Of a stretch of 64,000 bases of DNA, positions 1-5,673 are shown one piece after another. This DNA comes from Fusobacterium mortiferum ATCC 9817. Its GTDB lineage: Bacteria; Fusobacteriota; Fusobacteriia; Fusobacteriales; Fusobacteriaceae. The translations under genes were made by a program, and so were the position numbers. Where the stretch lies: assembly GCF_000158195.2 (NCBI RefSeq), contig NZ_GL987988.1, positions 780,215 through 844,214 of the forward strand, in the 5' to 3' direction. The stretch's first letter is position 1. Each line of letters begins with the position of its first letter. The notes under the pieces were generated by a model. That model had not been told where the DNA came from. It saw only the letters and a program-made list of their open reading frames with translations, and searched no databases.

Positions 1-111
1 GCTAATCATAATAATATAAATACTACTAGAGAACATTATATTAAAGCAAGAACTGGAGCAGAAAATAGAGAAAAAATCAGACAATTAAAGAGAGAAAAAG
101 GTCTAATTTAA
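1..111 (+). CDS. 3' end of an unidentified gene, probably prophage
   Basis: An open frame enters from the left edge and encodes 36 residues ending in a basic, helical tail (REKIRQLKREKGLI) before TAA at 109-111. The start lies outside the window. Its product is not recognisable from this fragment. Because lysis genes follow on the same strand, it is probably a phage structural or late gene; that is inference from position only. It could equally be an unrelated host gene. Confidence 0.45.
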   Translation, partial: ANHNNINTTREHYIKARTGAENREKIRQLKREKGLI

Positions 112-359
112 GCCTAAAAAATTGAATAAATTATTGAATTTATGCATAAACTAAAATTTTTTAAAGATTAAGAAGTCTTATTTTATTTAACTTTCTATAA
201 TTTTTGATAAAAATTGCTCTTACTTCAAAGAGTATTTACTAATTTATTTCGAAAGTTTAGAAATCTATATTTTATAAAGCTTTTTATATTTTAAATCTTA
301 TTAAATTTTGATGAAATTCAATAATTTACACATAAAAAATAAGAAAAAAGGAGAGGAAA
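112..359. other. AT-rich spacer without recognised feature
   Basis: This 248-nt gap separates the partial gene from the next coding region. It is very AT-rich and contains no convincing ORF, strong hairpin or canonical promoter that I could identify. Only the ribosome binding site of the downstream gene (AAGGAGAGG, about 348-356) stands out at its right end. Confidence 0.5.
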
Positions 360-893
360 ATGGAGAATATAATAGTTTACATTTACAACAAAGAACTTGA
401 ACTAATAGGGCAACCATATGTTACTAATTATGAAGAGTTTATAGAGAATCCTCAAGAGTTTTATCCAATTTGGAATGAAGAGGGAATGTATGCTTCTAAA
501 GATAAATTACAATATCCTATTATAGATAAAGAAACTAATTTGATTAGAGAAAAAACTCAAGAAGAACTAAAAATAGAGGGAATTATAGTTCTTGATGATG
601 GAGAATATATAGAAAATGGAAAGCTTATTAAAGTTGAGTATGATGAGAAATTAGGATATTACAAAAAGGCTTGGGATAAAGAAAATCATATCTGGTATGA
701 AGGAACTACACATGATGAGTTTGTTAAAATGAGAGCTGATAAGATACTGGAATATTCAAAGCTTGAGGAGAATAAAAAAGCTTTGGAAAATTCTAAATTT
801 AGTACTCAAGAGGAAATACAACTAATTATAGAAAAGATGCAAGAACTAGAAGTTGAAATCAATAAGATAGCAGACATAGTAAAAAGTTTATAA
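360..893 (+). CDS. Prophage tail-region protein, hypothetical
   Basis: A 177-residue acidic cytosolic protein with no signal peptide or membrane segment. The last 60 residues or so are heptad-like and rich in Glu, Lys and Leu, suggesting a C-terminal coiled coil. The central part has a repeated 'DGEYIENGKL' style that reminds me of tail-fibre accessory proteins found just before lysis genes in phages, but I cannot name a family. A good AAGGAG site precedes the ATG. The gene lies 13 nt upstream of a small membrane protein and shares its orientation with the endolysin and holin, so a tail or tail-assembly role is an inference from context. Confidence 0.6.
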   Translation: MENIIVYIYNKELELIGQPYVTNYEEFIENPQEFYPIWNEEGMYASKDKLQYPIIDKETNLIREKTQEELKIEGIIVLDDGEYIENGKLIKVEYDEKLGYYKKAWDKENHIWYEGTTHDEFVKMRADKILEYSKLEENKKALENSKFSTQEEIQLIIEKMQELEVEINKIADIVKSL

Positions 894-906
894 GGAGTGA
901 AGATAA

Positions 907-1077
907 ATGACAAAAGTATGGATAATAATAACAATATTTTTAGTAATTTTAAGTGCACTTGAAGTACTACATATAAGAGCCAACTTTTTTAAAAGACCAT
1001 TTAAAGAAGGGGCTAAAGATTATTTAGATAGTTTTAAATTAAAAACAAAAAAAGGAGAAGATGAAGATGCTAAATAG
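907..1077 (+). CDS. Small membrane protein in phage lysis region
   Basis: A 56-residue ORF starting ATG (MTKVWIIITIFLVILS) with one N-terminal hydrophobic helix of about 17 residues followed by a basic and then acidic soluble tail. An AAGGAG site ends about 9 nt before the ATG. The frame overlaps the start of the endolysin gene by 11 nt, implying translational coupling. Small single-helix proteins in this position may assist lysis (accessory holin or spanin-like), but no lipobox or other diagnostic motif is visible, so the function is open. Confidence 0.6.
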   Translation: MTKVWIIITIFLVILSALEVLHIRANFFKRPFKEGAKDYLDSFKLKTKKGEDEDAK

Positions 1078-1489
1078 TAAATATTTTACAGAAGCAGAAA
1101 CAACAGTATCAGCAACAGGAAAAGCTTTACAAATTAAAAATATACCTAATGAACAAGAGAAAAACTATATCCAATATACAGCTACTAGAATGGATTACAT
1201 TAGAGAACTTTTAGGAGTACCGCTAATTGTAACTAGTTGGTTTAGATGTGAAGAGTTGAATAAAGCTGTTGATGGCTCTAAGACTTCAGCTCATAGATTT
1301 GGATTAGCAGTAGATGTTCATAGTAAAAAAATGGCTTCAAAAGAAATTTATGAGAAAGCTTTAGAATTAAAACAAGAAGGTAAAATCCAATTTGACCAGC
1401 TGATTTACTATCCAAGACAGAATTTTGTCCACTTTGGATTTAAGCTAGATAAAGCTCAAGAAAGAGGTATGAATTGGATAAATAAATAA
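1067..1489 (+). CDS. Phage endolysin, M15-family peptidase
   Basis: A protein of about 140 residues with the zinc peptidase M15 pattern: SAHRFGLAVDV (the SxHxxGxAxD zinc-binding block) and a C-terminal FVHFGF block supplying the last His ligand. M15 enzymes cut D-Ala-containing peptide crosslinks or stems in peptidoglycan. The single-domain size and absence of a signal peptide fit a holin-dependent phage endolysin. Two in-frame ATGs exist at 1061 and 1067. The AAAGGAG at 1051-1057 leaves only 3 nt to the first but 9 nt to the second, so 1067 is preferred. Two membrane proteins follow, completing a lysis cassette. Confidence 0.85.
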   Translation: MLNSKYFTEAETTVSATGKALQIKNIPNEQEKNYIQYTATRMDYIRELLGVPLIVTSWFRCEELNKAVDGSKTSAHRFGLAVDVHSKKMASKEIYEKALELKQEGKIQFDQLIYYPRQNFVHFGFKLDKAQERGMNWINK

Positions 1490-1512
1490 AAAATAGATGG
1501 AAGGAGAGAGTT

Positions 1513-1767
1513 ATGTCTAAAATAATAGCTTTTATGGGATTTTGTGCTAATAAATTAATTGACTTATTTTCTAAAAAAGCAAAGAGTGGAGAAAAAGCTC
1601 AAGACATTGAAATAAAAAAAATAAATGCTTTTTCTAAAGGATTGATTTTTATTTTCGTAGGAACATTTTTAATGTGTGTATTAGCTTCGTTATTCCCTAA
1701 ACTAGCTATTACACCTTATTGGTTTGAAGTATTAGATAAATTAATAAATTATGCACTTAGCAATTAA
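1513..1767 (+). CDS. Small single-helix membrane protein, lysis cassette
   Basis: An 84-residue protein with a weakly hydrophobic N-terminus, a basic middle segment and one strong membrane helix at roughly residues 44-64 (LIFIFVGTFLMCVLASLF). AAGGAGAG precedes the ATG. It sits between the endolysin and the phage holin gene with short spacers (23 and 15 nt). The location suggests an accessory lysis protein or antiholin, but no family motif is recognised. Confidence 0.6.
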   Translation: MSKIIAFMGFCANKLIDLFSKKAKSGEKAQDIEIKKINAFSKGLIFIFVGTFLMCVLASLFPKLAITPYWFEVLDKLINYALSN

Positions 1768-1782
1768 AGAAGAGAGGGAAGT

Positions 1783-2250
1783 ATGGGAGAAATTATTAAA
1801 ACAATAGGAGAAATATTTGGGAATTTTATTCTTCTTATAGTTGATGTTATTAAAATATTAGGTAATGGTATAACAATAGGGTTTGGAAGTCTAGTAGCTT
1901 TTATTTTTCTTGTTACAGGGGGGCAAGATGAAGCAATGAGAATTCTTCTAATTCTTATGACTGTAGACTATCTATCGGGAGTTATTAAAGCATTTGTTAC
2001 TTGTACAGCTAATTCTAAAGCTGGAGTAATAGGAATTTTGAAAAAAGTTATGATAATATTAGTTATAGTTTTAGCTTATCAATTAGATATTCTTTTCAAT
2101 GGGAAACTTGCTATTAAAACTTTAGCAATAGGAGTTTTTATCTCTAATGAAGGCTTATCAATATTAGAAAATGCCTCATTATGTGGGTTACCTATTCCAG
2201 AAAAGTTAAAAAAAGTTCTGGTGCAATATCAAGAATATAAGAAAAAGTAA
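1783..2250 (+). CDS. Phage holin, toxin-secretion/lysis holin family
   Basis: A 155-residue membrane protein with three or four hydrophobic helices. The block LMTVDYLSGVIKAF followed by a small polar loop and a second helix (KVMIILVIVLAYQLDIL) is typical of the Phage_holin_4_1 family, which forms lesions that release endolysin to the wall. The extra hydrophobic N-terminal 40 residues make it slightly longer than common members. It is the last gene of the rightward lysis cassette and is followed directly by a strong hairpin terminator. Confidence 0.85.
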   Translation: MGEIIKTIGEIFGNFILLIVDVIKILGNGITIGFGSLVAFIFLVTGGQDEAMRILLILMTVDYLSGVIKAFVTCTANSKAGVIGILKKVMIILVIVLAYQLDILFNGKLAIKTLAIGVFISNEGLSILENASLCGLPIPEKLKKVLVQYQEYKKK

Positions 2251-2251
2251 A

Positions 2252-2276
2252 AAAAGCCTAGCTCAGCTAGGCTTTT
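2252..2276. terminator. Terminator after holin gene (bidirectional)
   Basis: An 11-bp perfect stem AAAAGCCTAGC / GCTAGGCTTTT with a TCA loop lies immediately after the holin stop and directly before the end of the opposing gene at 2278. The A/T flanks allow it to serve both strands. Confidence 0.85.
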
Positions 2277-2277
2277 C

Positions 2278-2883
2278 CTATTCTAGTGCTACATATCTAG
2301 CATAATTGAATCCTTGAGTATCTACTACAATTTTTGTAATCCCATCAGTTATTCTTACAGCTGTAAAAATACCATCCTCTAATTCTATACAAGTTTCTTT
2401 TAAAAAACTCCATTCATGGAAAAAGTCATTTATAAAAGCCAGAAACTCTTTTTTAGATAAAATAATTGTTTTTACAATTGCCACAGTACTTCTTTCTCTA
2501 TATTTAGTACTTTTGGCTTCTACAATATCAGAAGGTTTACTAGCAAAGGATAAGGTTTTTATTTCAATTTTTGATTCTTCTTCAACAGCCACATATCTAG
2601 CATACTTATTTCCATAAGTATAAACTACGATTTTAGTAGCTCCATCAGTTACTCTTACTGCCGTGAAAACTTTTTCTTGTTCTAACCAATAACAAGTATT
2701 TATTAAAAAATCTTGAGCTTCAAAAAAATCACTAGTAAATTTTTTGAATTCTTTAATTGAAAGTGTTATAGTTTTTATAATAGCTACCTCTTCCTCTTCA
2801 ACATACTTTGGTTCTTGGACTCTTTCCAGGTACTCCTTTAAATCTTTAACTTTTGAAATAAATTTTAATTTTTTAATTTCCAT
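2278..2883 (-). CDS. Uncharacterised protein with tandem internal repeat
   Basis: About 201 residues, made of two clearly homologous halves of roughly 70 residues. Each runs KTI-LS-KEF--F--DFF----FL--TC-LE---FTAVR-TDG-TKIVV-T-G--YARYVA-E. No membrane segment or catalytic motif is evident. The domain resembles small uncharacterised phage-associated domains but I assign no function. The longest frame begins at a GTG (2892), but the AGAGGAG site (2892-2898) is best spaced (8 nt) from the ATG at 2883. The gene runs against the phage late genes and has its own promoter at 2919-2947, as expected for a prophage moron. Confidence 0.65.
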   Translation of the reverse strand: MEIKKLKFISKVKDLKEYLERVQEPKYVEEEEVAIIKTITLSIKEFKKFTSDFFEAQDFLINTCYWLEQEKVFTAVRVTDGATKIVVYTYGNKYARYVAVEEESKIEIKTLSFASKPSDIVEAKSTKYRERSTVAIVKTIILSKKEFLAFINDFFHEWSFLKETCIELEDGIFTAVRITDGITKIVVDTQGFNYARYVALE

Positions 2884-2918
2884 TTCCATCACTCCTCTAT
2901 ATTTCTTAGGTTGTGTGT

Positions 2919-2947
2919 ATATTACCTTACTATTCGTTTAATTGCAA
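2919..2947 (-). promoter_or_regulatory. Promoter copy 1 of repeated moron promoter
   Basis: Reading the minus strand: TTGCAA, 17-nt spacer, TAATAT. The 36-nt block 2900-2935 is identical to 3368-3403 and 3868-3903 upstream of the two neighbouring genes. Confidence 0.75.
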
Positions 2948-2966
2948 GTTATTTATAAAAAAATAA

Positions 2967-2990
2967 AAGTTAGTGGACACCCACTAACTT
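2967..2990 (-). terminator. Terminator of the 117-residue protein gene
   Basis: A 10-bp stem AAGTTAGTGG / CCACTAACTT with an ACAC loop. On the minus strand it is followed by a T-rich run (complement of 2957-2968). The stop codon of the gene lies inside the stem. The same stem sequence recurs at 3437-3464. Confidence 0.8.
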
Positions 2991-3337
2991 CTTAAAGTTG
3001 CCTTTATCATTAAAATTATTTTTTCTATTTCTCCACGATAATTATATTCAAAATTTTCAGTTACTGTATAACTTTTAAAAATCTCTTCTTCACATAACTT
3101 GTCGTTTAATAATTCTATAATAGTTTTTAAAGTAGTATCACAAAATATCTCGAACTCTTCACAAGACATTTTTGTATATTTTTCTAAGTTATAATTCATT
3201 TCTACTTCAGCAGAAAGATACAAGCTTCCATTCTCATATTGTTCTTGAGTTTTTGCTACAAACTCATTAAAAATGATATTAACATTTTCTTTTAATACAT
3301 TTAAATTTTTATTTCTTAATTCTAAATTTTTATACAT
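2984..3337 (-). CDS. Uncharacterised moron protein, paralogue 1
   Basis: A 117-residue soluble acidic protein without recognised domain. It is a paralogue of the product of the next gene (3456-3836). Shared features are an ELR/KR-E-NL start, F--F--KTQ-QYE-GSLYL-AE-E-N--LE-Y, -TTL-T---L and a C-terminal -F-SY--TE---Y-Y-G---KIIL--. The gene has a full AAGGAGG site, its own consensus promoter (3387-3415) and its own terminator. It probably belongs to the prophage accessory set; role unknown. Confidence 0.65.
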   Translation of the reverse strand: MYKNLELRNKNLNVLKENVNIIFNEFVAKTQEQYENGSLYLSAEVEMNYNLEKYTKMSCEEFEIFCDTTLKTIIELLNDKLCEEEIFKSYTVTENFEYNYRGEIEKIILMIKATLRS

Positions 3338-3386
3338 AAAATCCTCCTTATTGGCTCTCTAGCCTTGTATTTCTTAGGTTGTGTGT

Positions 3387-3415
3387 ATATTACCTTACTA
3401 TTCAATTAATTGCAA
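3387..3415 (-). promoter_or_regulatory. Promoter copy 2 of repeated moron promoter
   Basis: Minus strand TTGCAA-N17-TAATAT. The surrounding 63 nt (3341-3403, from ribosome site through spacer) are identical to 3841-3903. The leader carries a small GGCT-AGAG-AGCC hairpin just before AAGGAGG. Confidence 0.8.
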
Positions 3416-3436
3416 GTTATTTATGAAAAGTAAAAT

Positions 3437-3464
3437 AAAAGTTAGTGGATTTCCACTAACTTTT
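3437..3464 (-). terminator. Terminator of the 126-residue protein gene
   Basis: A 12-bp stem AAAAGTTAGTGG / CCACTAACTTTT with a 4-nt loop, A/T-rich on both sides. It overlaps the 3' end of the gene and is nearly the same sequence as the terminator at 2967-2990. Confidence 0.8.
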
Positions 3465-3836
3465 TACAATTGTTTCTACAGTTAAAATAATCTTTTTTAC
3501 TTTACCTGTATATGAATATTTAACCTTTTCAGTTATTGAATAACTTTCAAAAATTCCCATTCCATTTAGGTCATCACCTAAAAACTTTTTTAAAGTTCTT
3601 AATGTAGTAGCATAGAAAACTTTTAATTCTTCTTTGTCCATTTCAATATAATTTTCTAGTTCATCATTCACTTCTAGTTCAGCCACAAGATATAAGCTTC
3701 CTCTTTCATATTGCCTTTGTGTTTTTTCTAGGAAATCATCAAACATATCTCCTGCAATTTCAGCTATTACTTTTAAATTTTCTTCTCTTTTTTCTAAATC
3801 ATCATACATATAATCCCTATAATCTTTATATTCCAT
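3456..3836 (-). CDS. Uncharacterised moron protein, paralogue 2
   Basis: A 126-residue acidic soluble protein, paralogous to the 117-residue product of the neighbouring gene over nearly its whole length (conserved KTQ-QYE-GSLYL-AE-E block and C-terminal KKIIL-V). It has about ten extra N-terminal residues (MEYKDYRDYMYDDL). No known domain is recognised. AAGGAGG precedes the ATG, and the promoter at 3887-3915 matches the other two cassettes. The tandem arrangement at an exact 500-nt offset points to duplication within the prophage. Confidence 0.65.
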   Translation of the reverse strand: MEYKDYRDYMYDDLEKREENLKVIAEIAGDMFDDFLEKTQRQYERGSLYLVAELEVNDELENYIEMDKEELKVFYATTLRTLKKFLGDDLNGMGIFESYSITEKVKYSYTGKVKKIILTVETIVKS

Positions 3837-3886
3837 TATAATCCTCCTTATTGGCTCTCTAGCCTTGTATTTCTTAGGTTGTGTGT

Positions 3887-3915
3887 ATATTACCTTACTA
3901 TTCTTTTAATTACAA
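3887..3915 (-). promoter_or_regulatory. Promoter copy 3 of repeated moron promoter
   Basis: Minus strand TTGTAA-N17-TAATAT, one base different from copies 1 and 2 in the -35 box. The rest of the 3916-4084 interval up to the next promoter holds no ORF or hairpin that I can support. Confidence 0.7.
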
Positions 3916-4084
3916 GTCATTTCTAGGGAAATTAGAAAAATATTGTTTATTAAAATTAGAAATGCTATAATTAGTAATAAAGGAGAAATGCTGGGGGCAT
4001 AGATATATTTATTTTTTTATTAAACCAGCAACCATTTGGAGATGGAATAGGACTATTTAGAAAAAAATAAATATTGTAAGAAAA

Positions 4085-4113
4085 TTGCTAAAATCTTTTT
4101 TATGAGGTATACT
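4085..4113 (+). promoter_or_regulatory. Promoter for DUF6173-like gene and toxin locus
   Basis: TTGCTA, 17-nt spacer, TATACT on the plus strand, about 40 nt before the start of the first gene of this short operon. Confidence 0.7.
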
Positions 4114-4154
4114 CATATTAACAAACTAGGATTATACAAAGTAAGGTGATAATG

Positions 4155-4574
4155 ATGAGTAAACCTAAAATATTAACAAGAAAAAAATTGAGAAAAGAGG
4201 TTCTTGAGCAAATAGAAAATTTTCCAATAGAAGCTCCAAGAGATTATAATATGGCAGATTGGAAATTTGAAAAATTAATAGAGCAGATAAAAACTTTTGA
4301 AGAAGATTTAGATGATGACCATGAGGTAGCTTTAAAATTAGCTTCTTTTGGTTCTGCTGTAGTTATGTATGTGATGACAATAGGCTATCAAAATCCTGAT
4401 ATGCTTTATTTTTATGGATTTGTAGATGGACAGCCAGCTCAACTTATTCAGCATATGAGCCAACTTAATTTTTTGATTACTTCAGTAGAAAAGATAGATA
4501 AGGATAAACCAGCTAGACGTATTGGTTTTGCTCTTCCGACCTTAGATAAAATAGAAGAGAAAATTGAAGATTAA
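4155..4574 (+). CDS. DUF6173-family-like protein
   Basis: About 139 residues, soluble. The block EEDLDDDHEVALKLASFGSAVVMYV, then IGYQNPDMLYFYGFVDGQPAQLIQHMSQLNFLI, matches my memory of the uncharacterised DUF6173 family, often phage- or plasmid-associated. Biochemical role unknown. The longest frame starts at a GTG (4146), but with AAGGTG at 4143-4148 the ATG at 4155 is the better start. It is the first gene of a likely three-gene unit with the candidate antitoxin and the Doc toxin downstream. Confidence 0.65.
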   Translation: MSKPKILTRKKLRKEVLEQIENFPIEAPRDYNMADWKFEKLIEQIKTFEEDLDDDHEVALKLASFGSAVVMYVMTIGYQNPDMLYFYGFVDGQPAQLIQHMSQLNFLITSVEKIDKDKPARRIGFALPTLDKIEEKIED

Positions 4575-4602
4575 CACAGATTAATATTGAGGAGTAATGA
4601 TT

Positions 4603-4737
4603 ATGAGTGAAAAAAAAATAGTTGACATAAAAAGTATTTTTAAAAATAAAGCTTTAGATAATAAAAAAATAAAATTGAAAGCAGAAGAGTTGATGAAAAA
4701 AAATATAACTGCTATGAGATACTTACAAGATAAGTAG
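4603..4737 (+). CDS. Candidate antitoxin of Doc toxin
   Basis: A 44-residue, very basic and helical ORF (MSEKKIVDIKSIF...AMRYLQDK). GAGGAG at 4589-4594 is 8 nt from this ATG; another in-frame ATG at 4597 is too close. Its stop codon overlaps a GTG start of the following Fic/Doc gene (TAGTG), the usual coupling of antitoxin and toxin. It is too short to carry a full Phd DNA-binding domain, so it would resemble only the toxin-neutralising tail of Phd. Antitoxin function is inferred from position and size. Confidence 0.55.
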   Translation: MSEKKIVDIKSIFKNKALDNKKIKLKAEELMKKNITAMRYLQDK

Positions 4738-5183
4738 TGGTATTTATGAATAGTAAATTTTATTCAGAAGAGGCAGAATATTTATATAATTTGGTTATAA
4801 GCTTTAATCAATCAATTATGGAAGATTTAACTCAAGAATCTATTCATAAATTTTCTTTAATAAATGAAAGTAGTCTTTTAAATTATTGTAATACAATTTT
4901 TTCTACTAGACCTTTTAGTGATGAAAAATATTGTGAAACAATAGAAGATTATCTGACATATACTATTTATTATTTAAATAAAGGTCATTGTTTCTTAGAT
5001 GGAAATAAGAGAACAACATTACTTACTACAATGTTTTTTATTGAAGAATTTGGTTTGTATAATTTTGATAATGAATTTTTCAGAGGAGTATTAGCTGTAT
5101 TTTTAGTTGATATGCTAGAAGAAAAGATGACTAAAGAAGACGTAAAAAAATGGATAGAAAAACAATTAAAATCTAAAATATAG
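4737..5183 (+). CDS. Doc-family (Fic fold) toxin
   Basis: A 148-residue single-domain protein with the Fic/Doc signature HCFLDGNKRT, matching Doc-type HxFxDxNKR. Doc enzymes phosphorylate EF-Tu or otherwise modify targets and arrest growth; Fic relatives AMPylate. Length fits Doc (about 125-150 residues). Start is GTG 4737, overlapping the upstream stop, or ATG 4746; neither has a clear ribosome site, consistent with translational coupling to the antitoxin candidate. A strong terminator follows at 5284. It probably serves prophage or island maintenance. Confidence 0.8.
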   Translation: MVFMNSKFYSEEAEYLYNLVISFNQSIMEDLTQESIHKFSLINESSLLNYCNTIFSTRPFSDEKYCETIEDYLTYTIYYLNKGHCFLDGNKRTTLLTTMFFIEEFGLYNFDNEFFRGVLAVFLVDMLEEKMTKEDVKKWIEKQLKSKI

Positions 5184-5283
5184 AGGAATAATTATAGAAT
5201 TTCCAAAAAATTAAAAAAAGTAGAAGTATTATGAATTTATATTTTAAAAGTATTTTTCAAAAATGAATAAGTTTAAAGATGAA

Positions 5284-5320
5284 TTAAATACAAGAGGGAA
5301 AAATTCCCTCTTGTATTTAA
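5284..5320. terminator. Bidirectional terminator between doc and DUF1904 gene
   Basis: A perfect 17-bp stem (TTAAATACAAGAGGGAA and its complement) with an AAA loop. The flanking A/T runs suit termination from both converging genes. Confidence 0.9.
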
Positions 5321-5330
5321 TATATTAATC

Positions 5331-5660
5331 TTAGAAAAACTCTCCATTGTCGCAGTAGTTTTCCCCTTGAAGTGGGAAGAAGATTACACAACAATCTTTG
5401 TTTCCATTGATTTTTTTAATAAATTTTGTAATGAAGTCAGCAACTTGTTTTTTAACCTCTGGAGTTCTTTCAAACCAGAAAAGTTCAACAAAAGTGTACC
5501 CTTCTACAATCTTTCCATCAAAAATATATTCAGTGTCAATGTGCTCAATAGTAAACCAAGTTCTGTCGCATTTTACTATTTCAGTAAGTCCATCTATAAG
5601 TTCCTTACTATTTTCAATAATTGGTTGTTTAGCCATTCCTCTAATTTTTAAATGTGGCAT
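5331..5660 (-). CDS. DUF1904 family protein
   Basis: A 109-residue protein starting MPHLKIRGM with the family blocks WFTIEHIDTEYIFDG, YTFVELFWFERTPEVKK and CVIFFPLQGENYCDNGEFF. These match DUF1904, a small tautomerase/MIF-like fold family of unknown function. Pro2 after Met resembles the tautomerase N-terminal proline, although activity has not been shown for this family to my knowledge. It lies 13 nt downstream of the M16 protease gene on the same strand and is probably co-transcribed with it. Confidence 0.8.
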   Translation of the reverse strand: MPHLKIRGMAKQPIIENSKELIDGLTEIVKCDRTWFTIEHIDTEYIFDGKIVEGYTFVELFWFERTPEVKKQVADFITKFIKKINGNKDCCVIFFPLQGENYCDNGEFF

Positions 5661-5673
5661 ATGATTCCTCCTT

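Noticed and set aside
2744-2941. 65-residue plus-strand ORF
   Set aside because: Antisense shadow of the repeat-protein gene and its promoter; no ribosome site, low-complexity hydrophobic content.
2919-3915. CRISPR-like array from the three repeated blocks
   Set aside because: The repeats are about 470-500 nt apart, contain promoters and separate genes, so they are regulatory duplicates, not CRISPR repeats.
1-5200. Prophage attachment site
   Set aside because: The left prophage end is outside the window, so a direct-repeat att pair cannot be tested; no tRNA gene lies nearby to mark one.
5367-5664. Overlapping plus-strand ORFs of 88 and 94 residues
   Set aside because: They lie antisense within the DUF1904 gene, whose protein matches a family; no independent support.
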